Origin: JAGQZY01 sp964588335
Lineage (GTDB): Bacteria; Bdellovibrionota; Bdellovibrionia; Bdellovibrionales; JAGQZY01
Direction: 5' to 3'
Assembly: GCA_964588335.1 (NCBI GenBank)
Contig: CAZPOV010000017.1
Span: forward strand, 7,116 to 71,115
Length of the DNA: 64,000 nt
The position numbers and the translations under genes were made by a program. Of this stretch, positions 52,964 to 62,566 are shown piece by piece (positions within the stretch are counted from its first letter, which is position 1; each line of letters begins with the position of its first letter). The notes beneath the pieces are model-generated. The model searched no databases. It worked only from the letters and a program-made list of their open reading frames with translations, and was not told the DNA's origin.

Positions 52964-52984
52964 GCTTTGTCCTTTTACTTGGCT

Positions 52985-53905
52985 TTAAGATTGTCCGGTA
53001 TAAACATCCATAACAGACTGCAGAAGTTCAATGGCTTCTTTTTTCGGACGTTGAAAGGCGTTGCGCCCCATGATGCTTCCAAAAGCACCACCTTGGGCCA
53101 ATTCTTTGACCTCTTCCAACACTTCCTCGGTTCCCTTGGCTGGGCCTCCACTGAAAATCACCACGCGACGTCCATTGAAGCAAGACTCCACAACATGCTT
53201 GGCTCGGTCAGACAACTTGGCTACCGGGATTCCTTGTTCTTCATAAACTTTTCGAGCCGCATCCTGTTCGATATGTGCTGTTGGCGGTTTGACCTTAATG
53301 AAATGAGCTCCCAATTGGGCCGCAATTTGCGCCGCATAGGCAATCACATCAATTCCAGTCTCCCCTTCTTTTGAAATCTGTTCGCCTCGCGCATAAGACC
53401 AAATAACAACCAAAAGACCGGCCTCTTTCGCCATTTGAGCGGCGTGCTGAATCTCCTCGTACATTTGCTTTCGCATGCTACTGCCGGGGTAAATTGTAAA
53501 ACCAATTCCAACGCAGCCCAAGCGAAGAGCGTCATCCACAGACGATGTCACCGCCGAACAGGGGCCCTCAGGGGAATACAGGGAGTCCGAGTTGTTGACT
53601 TTTAAAATAAGCGGAATGTCTCCGGCGAAGTCACGCGCCACCGCCTCGATAAAGCCAAGAGGTGCGGCATAAGCGCTGCATCCCGATTCCACAGCCAAAG
53701 CCGCGTGATAGGTGGGATCATAACCGTTGGGGTTTTTGGCGAAACTACGGGCCGGACCATGTTCGAAACCCTGATCCACGGGCAAGATAACCATCTTTCC
53801 CGTTCCTGCCAAACGACCGTGGTTCAACACACGGGCCATATTGGTTAACACTCCAGGGTTATCAGCCCCATACCAGCTAAGAATCTCTCTTACTCTTGGC
53901 GTCAT
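52985..53905 (-). CDS. fbaB: Class I fructose-bisphosphate aldolase, archaeal/DhnA type
   Basis: FbaB cleaves fructose 1,6-bisphosphate to triose phosphates through a Schiff-base Lys. The 306-residue TIM barrel has PVDQGFEHGP at 42-51, the Tyr/Lys region WSYARGEQISKEGETGIDV, KVKPPT near 204-209 with the candidate catalytic Lys, and the phosphate-binding SGGPAKGTEEVL and GAFGSIMGRNAFQRP loops. This is the archaeal-type family found also in a subset of bacteria. AAGGAG precedes the ATG. It is the first gene of a pair with lysS. Confidence 0.92.
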   Translation of the reverse strand: MTPRVREILSWYGADNPGVLTNMARVLNHGRLAGTGKMVILPVDQGFEHGPARSFAKNPNGYDPTYHAALAVESGCSAYAAPLGFIEAVARDFAGDIPLILKVNNSDSLYSPEGPCSAVTSSVDDALRLGCVGIGFTIYPGSSMRKQMYEEIQHAAQMAKEAGLLVVIWSYARGEQISKEGETGIDVIAYAAQIAAQLGAHFIKVKPPTAHIEQDAARKVYEEQGIPVAKLSDRAKHVVESCFNGRRVVIFSGGPAKGTEEVLEEVKELAQGGAFGSIMGRNAFQRPKKEAIELLQSVMDVYTGQS

Positions 53906-54092
53906 CAGATCGTCTCCTTAATAAATATCACCCATGGTCAGCAGCCAAAGAAGCCTCGTAGGCGAGCCTCTTAATGGCGAGAAGGACCAGTGAACAGCAT
54001 CTCTTTAGGCCGTCTACACTAGTCATATCAACTACTGAAATCAAGACTTTAAAGCAATGACAAGGTCTTCTGAGGCCGGCGGCAAAGCTGGT

Positions 54093-54653
54093 TTAAAAAC
54101 TACGCACTTTCACCATCGCCCGCTTCAAAGAAATCACTTCATTCTTACAAGCATCCATAAATTCTTGGGCAAAGGCTTCTGGATCAGTGATGCCGAAATC
54201 CTGTAGGGCACAGGTTTCCACAGGTGTCCCTTGGTTGCTGATATTGACCCCGTAATGAATAAGCGAGGAGGTTTGCGAGCAAGTGGCAATACTGATGTTG
54301 AGTTTTTTCTTTTGCCAATAAACATCATCACCATGGCGAACCATATCCCATTTTTTTCCCGACAGTTTTTGAATCAATAAAATTAAGGTCTCACCAAAAA
54401 GACGCTGAATTAAAACCGCGGTCGATAAAGGAAATTGAAAAAGTTCGACCACAAAGTGAAGCATCTCATCGCCTTCAATCACACTGTTGGCTCTTAGATC
54501 TTCGCCATCAATCATATGTTGTTTTGGAATTTTGCATGGGCCTTGCCAACTGACGATGGAATCCCCCAAAACGCCATGCTGTAAATAATTGTATAAGGGG
54601 GCCAACTGTTGACCATCGTAGGTTTTGACTTCATCAATCCAAAACGTTTGCAT
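54093..54653 (-). CDS. DUF366-like protein, partner of queC
   Basis: A 186-residue protein that resembles DUF366, a small cytoplasmic family of unknown biochemistry often found near queuosine genes. The patterns I rely on are IDGEDLRANSVIEGDEMLHFVVE at about 48-70 and the segment NISIATCSQTSSLIHYGVNI. It lies 12 bases after queC in the same direction. The assignment is moderate because I recall the motif rather than having compared sequences. A role in deazaguanine modification is inferred from position only. Confidence 0.6.
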   Translation of the reverse strand: MQTFWIDEVKTYDGQQLAPLYNYLQHGVLGDSIVSWQGPCKIPKQHMIDGEDLRANSVIEGDEMLHFVVELFQFPLSTAVLIQRLFGETLILLIQKLSGKKWDMVRHGDDVYWQKKKLNISIATCSQTSSLIHYGVNISNQGTPVETCALQDFGITDPEAFAQEFMDACKNEVISLKRAMVKVRSF

Positions 54654-54665
54654 CGAATTCCGCTC

Positions 54666-55328
54666 CTATTGTTTGGTGGACTGGAGAGCTCGCCGAAATC
54701 GCTGACAAGACTCACACTTTTGGCAGGGTTGTTCTCCGGCAAAGTAACAAGACCAAACTTGCTCCATCGCCACCCCTTTTTCAACTAAATACTGTGCCAT
54801 TTCGGCTTTATAAAGAGTTTGCGAAAAACAGCGAATCTGCACTCCATTGGCGGTCGACAATTGAAGGCATGCATTCATTTTTTCAATGAAGTCGACACTG
54901 TTATCGGGAAAGGTGGCCGCTTCTTCAGCATTGAAGCCTGGAACGATCCACTGAGCTCCAATCATTTCGGCTCGACAGGCCGCCACATTCAACAACACAC
55001 CATTTCGATTCGACACCCAAACCTTTTGAGCCGTCTGCTGAGACCTGGCCAAACTCTCGATATCCACTTGCTGGGTGGGCACCTCTTGCTCCATCGAGGT
55101 CAATGAGCTGCGATCGCCAATAAAGATCTCGGCCAACTGCAAACTTTGCAAAGGGACCTGTAACTCTTCACTAAAGTGTTTGGCCGCCCGCTCCTCTGAA
55201 GGCCAGGCGCGCTGCCCATAATTGATACTTAGGGCTGCCACCTCTCCGGGCCATAGCTCGCAAGCTTTGTAGAGATTGAAAACAGAATCCAGCCCTCCTG
55301 ATAGGAGAACTATGGCTTTCGTAGACAT
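54666..55328 (-). CDS. queC: 7-cyano-7-deazaguanine synthase QueC
   Basis: QueC converts 7-carboxy-7-deazaguanine to preQ0 in queuosine biosynthesis. The 220-residue protein has the PP-loop SGGLDS at 10-15, INYGQRA near 35-41, WVSNRNGVLLNVAA, and the C-terminal zinc cluster Cys194, 202, 205, 208 (CYFAGEQPCQKCESC). These fit the family. No queD, queE or queF gene is in the window. It is coupled to the DUF366-like gene and divergent from the methyltransferase gene. No preQ1 riboswitch was recognised in the 227-base leader. Confidence 0.93.
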   Translation of the reverse strand: MSTKAIVLLSGGLDSVFNLYKACELWPGEVAALSINYGQRAWPSEERAAKHFSEELQVPLQSLQLAEIFIGDRSSLTSMEQEVPTQQVDIESLARSQQTAQKVWVSNRNGVLLNVAACRAEMIGAQWIVPGFNAEEAATFPDNSVDFIEKMNACLQLSTANGVQIRCFSQTLYKAEMAQYLVEKGVAMEQVWSCYFAGEQPCQKCESCQRFRRALQSTKQ

Positions 55329-55561
55329 ATCCCAGGTTTAGCGATGGTGTTGCGAAATCTCAAGCTTTTATTCCATAGCTTGCTGCCCGAAGCTCTGGTG
55401 AACTCCTCTGACTGGCAAAGCCCCACCCGCCCCCCCTCTGGTAGAGACGCGAAAATTTCGTATTTGTTAAAAAAACCAAAAGACAGATCTTTATAGATTA
55501 AAATATATGCATTCCGGCAAAATCCCTAGACTCTATGGGGGTTTGATTTTAAGGTTTGCCG

Positions 55562-56143
55562 ATGGATAAAAGCCCAAATGGTTTCAAGGAGTTCGTGAAA
55601 GCGGCCTTCCGTGACCCTAAAAATGTTTCGACTATTTTTCCGAGCCTCAAATATTTGGCCCAGGCTTTAATTCGGCATGCTGAGGTCGGAGCTGGAGATC
55701 ATGTTCTTGAGCTGGGCTGTGGCAGCGGAGCTATCACTCGACAGATTTTAAAACAAAGATCACAATTGGGTTCTTATCTTGGTGTTGAAATTGATACCGA
55801 TCTGGTGGACTTTCTGAAACACAGTTATCCCGACGAGACATTTTTGGCTATTTCGGCCGATCATTTGGGTGAACATATTAAAGATGAATCGATCGATGCT
55901 GTGATTTGCTCTTTGCCCTGGACTATGTTCGCCGGTGATTTGCAAGAGTCTATCACTCAAGAGATTTTACGAATTTTAAAACCGGGCGGAAAATTCACCA
56001 CCTTTCTTTGTATCCACGCCCTTTCCTACCCCGGCGCTCCACGAGCAAAAAAAGTTTTTCAAGATGCTTTTTCACAGTTTGAAAAATGCGAATCCATCGC
56101 TCGTAATATTCCGCCTGCCAACGTGTATCGGGGAATAAAATAA
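55562..56143 (+). CDS. Class I SAM-dependent methyltransferase
   Basis: A 193-residue Rossmann-fold methyltransferase. Motif I is VLELGCGSG at 48-56, followed by YLGVEIDTDLVDFL and the acceptor-side loop DAVICSLPWTMF. The layout (FKEFVKAAFRDPKNVSTIFPSLKYLAQAL before motif I) resembles phospholipid N-methyltransferases of the PmtA type. The start at 55562 is chosen for AAGG 7 bases upstream; a TTG at 55556 is an alternative. It converges with the transglutaminase gene with a 6-base gap. The acceptor is not certain. Confidence 0.83.
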   Translation: MDKSPNGFKEFVKAAFRDPKNVSTIFPSLKYLAQALIRHAEVGAGDHVLELGCGSGAITRQILKQRSQLGSYLGVEIDTDLVDFLKHSYPDETFLAISADHLGEHIKDESIDAVICSLPWTMFAGDLQESITQEILRILKPGGKFTTFLCIHALSYPGAPRAKKVFQDAFSQFEKCESIARNIPPANVYRGIK

Positions 56144-56149
56144 GCTAAC

Positions 56150-58123
56150 CTAGCGAATTTCTTTGAGAGTCTGATCAATTTCTTTGTAGCGATCGGTCAT
56201 ACCATAGTAGCTTTCAAGATACAGTTCTTTAAACTTTTGTAGCCCCTGTTTTTGTTCCGGCCAGGCCCGTTGAGCGCGGTCGAGAAAATCCGAGGGCCCT
56301 TCATAGGATTCTTTTTCAATGCCTTTTTTAGCCAGACGGGTGCGTAATCGCAGGTAGGCTTTTTGCGCCGGATTTTCTTTTTTTCTGTTTTTACGGGTGC
56401 GCAACCGAACCCATAAAAAGAAGCTCAGCAGGATTAGAAGTGAACCAGACAACAAGAGGTTTTGATTGATATTCTTAAAACCAAGCTTGGCAAAGAAATC
56501 TTTTTGACCGGTACGATCAAAATTTAAAAGGAACATATTCCAATTGGTAGCCAAGGCATCCAATGCAAAATAGGTTTGTTTTATCCATCCCGGTTGGTAT
56601 TTCGAAAGAAAATCATCACCGGATTGAGCCTGTGCTAACTGCTCTTCAGACATAGAATGATACAGATCTCCGCCTAACTCAAAACGCAAAGGAGCCACCA
56701 TAGTGGTGGGATCAAAACGAATCCACTGACTTTTTTCTTCTGACCAAATTTCGGTCCAGGCGTGGGCATCTTTACTTGTCACCAAGTAATAATCACTTAA
56801 ACTGTTCTTGCGGCCGCCTTGAAAGCCAACAACTACGCGTGCCGGAACGCCGGCCAACCGCATGAGTGAGGCAAAACTGACGGCAAAATGCTCGCAGAAG
56901 CCTTGTTTCTTTTCAAACAAAAACTCACTGAGCTCTAAGGTTTTCATGGCTCCAGGTTCTAGCGTGTAGCGAAACTGACTTTGGTAAAAGCGCATCAGAC
57001 GAAACGCCTTGGCCTCATTGTTTTTCGTATTCTTACTGATCCGAGAAATGAGCTGCGAAATTCTCGGATCCGAATTATCCGGAGCCTGCAGGTACACCCT
57101 TCTCTGTTTGTCGCTCAGGGATTCTTGCACCGAAGGCTTTGAATAGGCCTCGTAGAGGTACTTGTTATCATGGGGCTTTTTAAGGATAAATATTCCACCG
57201 TCCATGACCATGGTGTTCATTTGCAAGAAACGATTGCGATGCTCCACCCAAATGCCTCGGTCCAAAGTGAAGATCCAATCGTTAAATACAGGCTCCAACA
57301 ATATTTCATATTGGATGGCTCCTTTTAAAAGAGACCCTGGCTTGGTTGGCTTCGACTTATCAAATGTACCTCGCTCCCACTTCATGTTTAAGTTGGTCGC
57401 TAATATTCCACCTCGCCAATACATTTCACCCTGGACTGGCACCTCCTCTGGAAATCGGACACGAAACGCCGGTTGGTTGGTTTGTGCCAACCGAGACATC
57501 GAGCCTGGCTCCATAGTCTCTTTAAACCCATCCAAGGCCGGTCGGTTGGACCGGGCATTTAAAAATCCAGTGGAGAAGCGAGGAAAGACAAAAAACAAAA
57601 GAATCATGAAGGGTGCAATCTGCAGAAACAGTTTTGAACCGGTTTTTAAAAGAGTCACAATATTGAACTTCACTCTCGAACTGTTGTGGAGTTGAACCAA
57701 CAAAGCGGTGGTTATGATCAGGTCGAAACCAGCAAAGATAGTTATTCCCAGAGACTGCGACTCAAGAAAGCGGGCCAGCAACAACATAAAATTTAAAAAC
57801 AATAGAATCATGGCGGCTCGATAGCCCACCCCATCAATCAGCTTTAGACCAACCGCACAGATCAGCAAAGCCGAACCGGCCTCAAGCCCTAACAGCTGAC
57901 CAAAGTTCTGATAGACCAAATAAAAAGCAACAATCACCATTCCCAGTTTAGTGAGAAAGTTTGGCAGCGGCACCACTTGATATTCATAAAGCAGGCGCCA
58001 AATCAGACACAATCCCCCGACTCCCAAGACGGGCACGGTGAAGTCGCTGAAATGGGGAACCATATTGAGGGCGACGAGAAACACCAAACTTAAGTGGAAG
58101 AAACGATTGGGGGTTGGACTCAT
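56150..58123 (-). CDS. Transglutaminase-like membrane protein (DUF3488/TgpA type)
   Basis: A 657-residue protein with several N-terminal membrane helices (about 10-200), a periplasmic transglutaminase-like domain, and a C-terminal membrane helix followed by a basic tail. The catalytic triad is visible: Cys in KQGFCEHFAVSFASLMRLAGVPARVVVGFQ, His in DAHAWTEIWSEE, and Asp in WIRFDPTT. TgpA-type proteins often co-occur with MoxR and DUF58 proteins, as here. The start at 58123 has GGGAGGTGGA directly before it and overlaps the DUF58 stop by 4 bases (ATGA). The substrate is not known. Confidence 0.88.
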   Translation of the reverse strand: MSPTPNRFFHLSLVFLVALNMVPHFSDFTVPVLGVGGLCLIWRLLYEYQVVPLPNFLTKLGMVIVAFYLVYQNFGQLLGLEAGSALLICAVGLKLIDGVGYRAAMILLFLNFMLLLARFLESQSLGITIFAGFDLIITTALLVQLHNSSRVKFNIVTLLKTGSKLFLQIAPFMILLFFVFPRFSTGFLNARSNRPALDGFKETMEPGSMSRLAQTNQPAFRVRFPEEVPVQGEMYWRGGILATNLNMKWERGTFDKSKPTKPGSLLKGAIQYEILLEPVFNDWIFTLDRGIWVEHRNRFLQMNTMVMDGGIFILKKPHDNKYLYEAYSKPSVQESLSDKQRRVYLQAPDNSDPRISQLISRISKNTKNNEAKAFRLMRFYQSQFRYTLEPGAMKTLELSEFLFEKKQGFCEHFAVSFASLMRLAGVPARVVVGFQGGRKNSLSDYYLVTSKDAHAWTEIWSEEKSQWIRFDPTTMVAPLRFELGGDLYHSMSEEQLAQAQSGDDFLSKYQPGWIKQTYFALDALATNWNMFLLNFDRTGQKDFFAKLGFKNINQNLLLSGSLLILLSFFLWVRLRTRKNRKKENPAQKAYLRLRTRLAKKGIEKESYEGPSDFLDRAQRAWPEQKQGLQKFKELYLESYYGMTDRYKEIDQTLKEIR

Positions 58124-59010
58124 TCCACCTCCCGCAAGCTGGCCAGAAGTTTTAAGCAAGCCACCTTATGGCGCTCTCCGGAACCGATGGCTATGGATTT
58201 ATTTTTCACCACCAACCCATAGTTATTGAGGTCGTCTTCACAGTCGTGGATCCATTTAGACAGTTGGCGGACACGTCTTTCCTCATTGCCTAGAGCTTTA
58301 TCATAATCGATAATATAGGTTTGCCGTTGTCCCTCTTCAAACTTTTTGGTCAACAAAGGGCGACCCCGAGCGTAAGCTTTCCAATCAATATGTTTCTGGG
58401 AATCCCCCAAGACGTATTTTTTATGTTCAGAAAAATCATCACCATTGAGCTGACGATTGACTCCTTCATTGATGCCCTCGTGGACTGAGTGTTCAAGAGG
58501 TCGATCTCCGCTGGGCTTTGGAAAAATATGATACTCGGTGGGAATATCGAAGTAGCGCCAAACATAAAAGAAGCCAAATGGATAACGAGTCGACATTTTC
58601 AGTCGCTTGAGTTTTTTCTTTCCCCACTGACCTGTGGTGAAGTCAAAATACTGAGGATGCAGGGATTTTTTGAAAATTTCATCAATGCGAATATCAAATT
58701 GATCGTCGCCGCCTTTGCTTTGTAACCTCAGCTGGCTGTGCCCCTCGGCGTTGTTGCTTTTCAACCAAACCACGCCATGACCCACACCTTCGCTGGGAGA
58801 CAGGAAAATAATGAGTTTTTCAATTTTAATATTTCTAAGATTGGCATGAGTTTGCACCATGCCAATAAGGAATAAGGCCACTAAGAAAAAGCATAATATA
58901 AAAGCCAAGTTGTTGTTGTAAATCGCGCCTGCGATAAGACTCACAAAAATCCCGGCACCATACATAAAGCCGTACTCTGTGGGAACAATGTAAATTTTCT
59001 CGCGCTTCAC
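58120..59010 (-). CDS. DUF58 protein of the MoxR operon
   Basis: A 296-residue protein with two N-terminal membrane helices (about 13-55) and a beta-rich region. The DUF58 signature is near the C-terminus (YVLGDSQKHIDWKAYARGRPLL, about 200-221), and a RYPFGFFYVWRYF segment lies before it. DUF58 proteins are membrane partners of MoxR ATPases in envelope or stress-linked assembly; the exact function is unknown. It is the second gene of the moxR-DUF58-transglutaminase unit, 11 bases after moxR. Confidence 0.9.
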   Translation of the reverse strand: MKREKIYIVPTEYGFMYGAGIFVSLIAGAIYNNNLAFILCFFLVALFLIGMVQTHANLRNIKIEKLIIFLSPSEGVGHGVVWLKSNNAEGHSQLRLQSKGGDDQFDIRIDEIFKKSLHPQYFDFTTGQWGKKKLKRLKMSTRYPFGFFYVWRYFDIPTEYHIFPKPSGDRPLEHSVHEGINEGVNRQLNGDDFSEHKKYVLGDSQKHIDWKAYARGRPLLTKKFEEGQRQTYIIDYDKALGNEERRVRQLSKWIHDCEDDLNNYGLVVKNKSIAIGSGERHKVACLKLLASLREVE

Positions 59011-59021
59011 GTCTCTCCCCC

Positions 59022-59957
59022 TTAAGGAATGGGAACCGAGTGAATAATTTCTTGGGCCAATTGCTCTGGATTCTTATCGCCGAAGTCTTCATGACTGCGC
59101 AATCGGTGGTTCATGACAGCCACTCCCACAGCTTGATAGTCCTCGGGAATCACAAAACTTCGACCTTGAATAAAGGCATGGGATTTCGCCGCTTTGTTAT
59201 AATCACGGGCGGCACGTGGCGATAGCCCCCAAGACAAAGTTCGACTCTTCTCGACAATGTCTTGTAGATAATCCAAGGCGCTGTCTGAAACGGTCACACT
59301 GTCCTCTATGGCTTGGATGATTTTCACAACCTCATCAGGACTCATTATAGGCTCTAGCTCTTGAATCCAAACGTTTCGATCTCTACCCTTCAAAATACCC
59401 TTTTCAGCCTCGCGACTGGGAAACCCTAAATTCAACTTCATCAAAAAACGATCCAATTGAGACTCAGGCAATGGAAATGTTCCAATATTTTCCTGAGGGT
59501 TTTGAGTGGCGATCAAAAAGAAAGGTCGTGGTAGTTCATAAATTTTTCCATCCATGGCCACCCGGTTCTCTTCCATGGCTTGCAAACAAGCGCTCTGGGT
59601 CTTTGGAGTCGCACGGTTGAGCTCATCAGCAAGAACGAAATTGGAAAACAAAGGTCCTTTATGAAAATCGAAAGTCTGAGAATTTTTGTTAAAAATCGAA
59701 GTCCCTAGAATATCAGCGGGTAATAAATCGTTGGTAAATTGAATGCGTTGCTCTTTAAGGCCAAGAAGCTTGGAGATGGTTTTTACCAAAGAAGTCTTTC
59801 CCATCCCTGGCCGGTCTTCCAATAGAAAATGTCCGCCGGCAAACAGGCAGGTCACGCACAATTTGACGGTCTCGTCCTTATCGACGATCACCTCGCCGAT
59901 TTGCTTTAACAATTTATCAATTTTCTCGGTTGATTCCTCTACGAACTTGCTATCCAT
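59022..59957 (-). CDS. MoxR-family AAA+ ATPase
   Basis: A 311-residue AAA+ ATPase thought to act as a chaperone for metal or cofactor insertion or complex assembly. Walker A is RPGMGKTS at about 49-56. Walker B is VLADELNRATPKTQSACLQAMEE, a MoxR hallmark, and further motifs are ATQNPQENIGTFPLPESQLDRF and GLSPRAARDYNKAAKSHAF. The start at 59957 (MDSKFVEE) matches family N-termini; the longer frame to 60026 adds an unlikely Cys/Phe-rich leader. It is the first gene of a three-gene operon with the DUF58 and transglutaminase genes. Confidence 0.93.
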   Translation of the reverse strand: MDSKFVEESTEKIDKLLKQIGEVIVDKDETVKLCVTCLFAGGHFLLEDRPGMGKTSLVKTISKLLGLKEQRIQFTNDLLPADILGTSIFNKNSQTFDFHKGPLFSNFVLADELNRATPKTQSACLQAMEENRVAMDGKIYELPRPFFLIATQNPQENIGTFPLPESQLDRFLMKLNLGFPSREAEKGILKGRDRNVWIQELEPIMSPDEVVKIIQAIEDSVTVSDSALDYLQDIVEKSRTLSWGLSPRAARDYNKAAKSHAFIQGRSFVIPEDYQAVGVAVMNHRLRSHEDFGDKNPEQLAQEIIHSVPIP

Positions 59958-60103
59958 GGTGTCTCGCTTCAATCTGTGTTGTCGTATGGTTGATATTCCA
60001 AAGACCCTATCGGCAAAAAAGCACAAAGGCTCAATTTAAAAAGACTTTTTCACATTTTTTTTTGAAACGGACAGGCCGAAAGACCATGCACGCAAAGGCT
60101 GAA

Positions 60104-60832
60104 TTAAAGCTTTGCCATGACCTCGTCGAGCAAGCTAGCATCCTTAGCACGAAGACGAGACTTTAGGGCGGCTCGATCGCCTTTGGTAACGACTTTGACT
60201 TCGGAATTGAATTGCTTGGTCAAATCCTTGCTTGGGCTATCACCAGGGAGAGAAATTGTTTTAAAATAGAATTCTACTTTTTGCGGACGATCGATAATAA
60301 AATGAATCACACCTTCAAACTCAATGGGCATCTGGTTTTTAGAAAATAAAGCTGCCTCGTCGGGTTTCACCATGATTTTATAATTTTTTTCGATTTGGCG
60401 CTGTTTATATTGGGTCTGTAAATTGAGTTGGGTCATGTGTGGAGATACGGCCAGTTGTCCCTTTAATGAGGCCTCACAAGGCACGTACTGAAAGGCCCGT
60501 GCGTAACTCAAATACTGCTTTTTAAACTTACTGGGTCCAGACTGACGTTCCTCGACTTTTTTCCAATCCTGACTGATCAGACGAGTCTCTAAAGACTGAC
60601 ATTTTTCAAAGGTGTTTTTCCCCAAAGACCCAATGAGCAATCGGTGGTTTTTCCAGTCGGCCAGCTCATAGCCACAACCAGTGGGCTTGTCGCTTTTGCC
60701 GTCGAATTCTTCAAAAAACTGCAGAGTGAGGTCTTCAAAACGCAAGGTGGTACCCGGCTTTTTATAGGGCTCAATAATATCCAAAGCCAACGCCCCGTTC
60801 ATGATTAATTGAAAGACAAAGACCCATAGCAT
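60104..60832 (-). CDS. Secreted protein downstream of recJ, unknown
   Basis: A 242-residue protein with a short signal peptide (LWVFVFQLIMNGALA-L) and a mixed alpha/beta sequence with several Cys (TGCGYELADW, EKCQSLETRL and VPCEASLKG). No motif recognised. Its ATG follows the recJ stop codon directly (TAAATG), so it depends on that transcript. A role linked to secDF-recJ is not evident; co-location may be accidental. Confidence 0.75.
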   Translation of the reverse strand: MLWVFVFQLIMNGALALDIIEPYKKPGTTLRFEDLTLQFFEEFDGKSDKPTGCGYELADWKNHRLLIGSLGKNTFEKCQSLETRLISQDWKKVEERQSGPSKFKKQYLSYARAFQYVPCEASLKGQLAVSPHMTQLNLQTQYKQRQIEKNYKIMVKPDEAALFSKNQMPIEFEGVIHFIIDRPQKVEFYFKTISLPGDSPSKDLTKQFNSEVKVVTKGDRAALKSRLRAKDASLLDEVMAKL

Positions 60833-62479
60833 TTATTTATATTCCACTTTCAATTCTCGAACGAAAGTCTGCAGACTTTCTTTTCCCAGATAAAAATTAA
60901 TCGATGGTTCGACAATCACACTGACTCTCTTCGATGTTAATTTTTTCTTTTCCTCAATGTTGTCGACAAAGAACCACAATCCATCTATTCGATTTCCTTG
61001 CATATCTTTGAAAACAAACTTGATATGTTTATCTTTTAAAACCTTGGTGGATGCAACAAAAAGATGATTGATACGAATTCGAGGTGTTTGAAACCCAACC
61101 CCATAGGGTTCTAATTTTTTGAACCACATTTTGAAGGTGGAATTCAGTTCCGCCAATTCGGCTTCGAAATCATAAGTTATCTTAGCAGGTTCGGCTGGAG
61201 TGCCATGATAATAATCAGACAAACGTTGGCGGAACTCATCGGCTTTATCTATGGATAGTTCGAATCCCGCCGCTTGATGGTGCCCACCAAATTTATTCAA
61301 AGCTGGGGAACAAGCGTCAAACGCGGCAAGTAAATTACCACCTTTTGGAGCTCGTGCCGAACCCACAATCTTGTCATCAATAACAGCTCCAATAAAACTG
61401 GGACAGTGGTTCGACTTCACCACCTTGGTTGCCAACAAACCAACAATGCCTTTGTAAAATTCTTGGGAGTAAGCAAAGACAAAACGGTTTTCGTCGGTGT
61501 TAGCCAGTTCTTGAAACAGTAAGTTCTCACACTTTTTTTGAATGTCGGTTCGCTGCTGCTGGGCTTGCAAAGTGGAGTCGACAAGCTCATTGGCTTGAAT
61601 TCGATCTTGAACTAAAAAAAGATCCAAGGCCTGGACCTCTGAATTCATCCGCCCAAGGGCATTGAGTTTCGGAGCCATCTGAATGGCCACATCCGATGAG
61701 CTCAGGCCTTTGCCAAGCAAACCCAAGCGCTCCATAAGAATTTGCAATCCAATCCGGTCGGTGCGCGCCAGCTGCAACAAACCATGCTGAACCAGGGGAC
61801 GATTCTCATTCACCAATGGCACCATGTCGGTTAAGGTTCCAATGGCAAAACAGTCCAACAATTGTTTGGGATCAAAGTTTTTCGTCAACAACCCGCGAGT
61901 CGTCATCTCGCGACGCAGAGCCAGTATTAAATAAAAGGCCACACCCGTTCCACACAAATGACCCAGGTCTGAAGAACAGCCATCATTGTTAGGATTAACG
62001 ATGGCATAGGCGGGAGGCTTAATCTCTTTGGGCTGGTGATGATCGGTAACAATAAAATCAACACCCAAATCGGCGGCGGTCTGAATGGCCGCAACATCTG
62101 TGATTCCCACATCCACCGTCACAAATAATGAAACCCCGTGATTCTCAATAAAGTCTTGGACGATTTCGGCGTGCACTCCGTACCCGTCGTCAAAACGATT
62201 GGGTTGAAAGGAAACAAGATGAGTGAATCCACAAAGCTGTAAACCTCGAATCAATAAGGCCATGCCAGGAGTGCCATCCATATCAAAATCAGCATAAAGA
62301 CAAATTTTTTCATCATTCTCAAAGGCTGCAACCAACCGCTCCACAGCTTTATCGATATCTTGCAGAGCCGAAGGGTCTGTTAAATCTTTCAGGCTAAATT
62401 CAGAAAATCTTTTAAACTCTTGATAACTGGTAATACCACGGGCTGCCATCCACCGCTGCACGATGGCTGGAACTTCCAT
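60833..62479 (-). CDS. recJ: Single-stranded-DNA-specific exonuclease RecJ
   Basis: RecJ digests single-stranded DNA 5' to 3' in recombination and mismatch repair. The 548-residue protein has DHH-family motifs: YADFDMDGTPGMALL near 62-76, then DVGI (motif II), IVTDHHQPKE (motif III), and the C-terminal GGHHQAAGFELS. The N-terminus (RGITSYQEFKRFSEFSLKDLTDPSALQDIDKAV) aligns with family starts. ATG 62479 is the only usual start in frame before a stop, with GAAGAAG upstream. It lies 87 bases after secF. Confidence 0.93.
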   Translation of the reverse strand: MEVPAIVQRWMAARGITSYQEFKRFSEFSLKDLTDPSALQDIDKAVERLVAAFENDEKICLYADFDMDGTPGMALLIRGLQLCGFTHLVSFQPNRFDDGYGVHAEIVQDFIENHGVSLFVTVDVGITDVAAIQTAADLGVDFIVTDHHQPKEIKPPAYAIVNPNNDGCSSDLGHLCGTGVAFYLILALRREMTTRGLLTKNFDPKQLLDCFAIGTLTDMVPLVNENRPLVQHGLLQLARTDRIGLQILMERLGLLGKGLSSSDVAIQMAPKLNALGRMNSEVQALDLFLVQDRIQANELVDSTLQAQQQRTDIQKKCENLLFQELANTDENRFVFAYSQEFYKGIVGLLATKVVKSNHCPSFIGAVIDDKIVGSARAPKGGNLLAAFDACSPALNKFGGHHQAAGFELSIDKADEFRQRLSDYYHGTPAEPAKITYDFEAELAELNSTFKMWFKKLEPYGVGFQTPRIRINHLFVASTKVLKDKHIKFVFKDMQGNRIDGLWFFVDNIEEKKKLTSKRVSVIVEPSINFYLGKESLQTFVRELKVEYK

Positions 62480-62566
62480 GGGCCATTCTTCTTCGGTTTG
62501 GGGAGTCTGTGTCGACGACTCCCAAGGCGTTTCTTGCTGAATCTTTCCCCCCGCTTTATGGATTTA

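Noticed and set aside
53939..53975. Hairpin downstream of the DUF366-like gene as terminator
   Set aside because: The arms around GCCTCG match only imperfectly and no T-run follows on the minus strand.
55329..55555. preQ1 riboswitch before queC
   Set aside because: I looked for the short pseudoknot pattern with the A-rich tail in the 227-base leader and did not find a convincing match.
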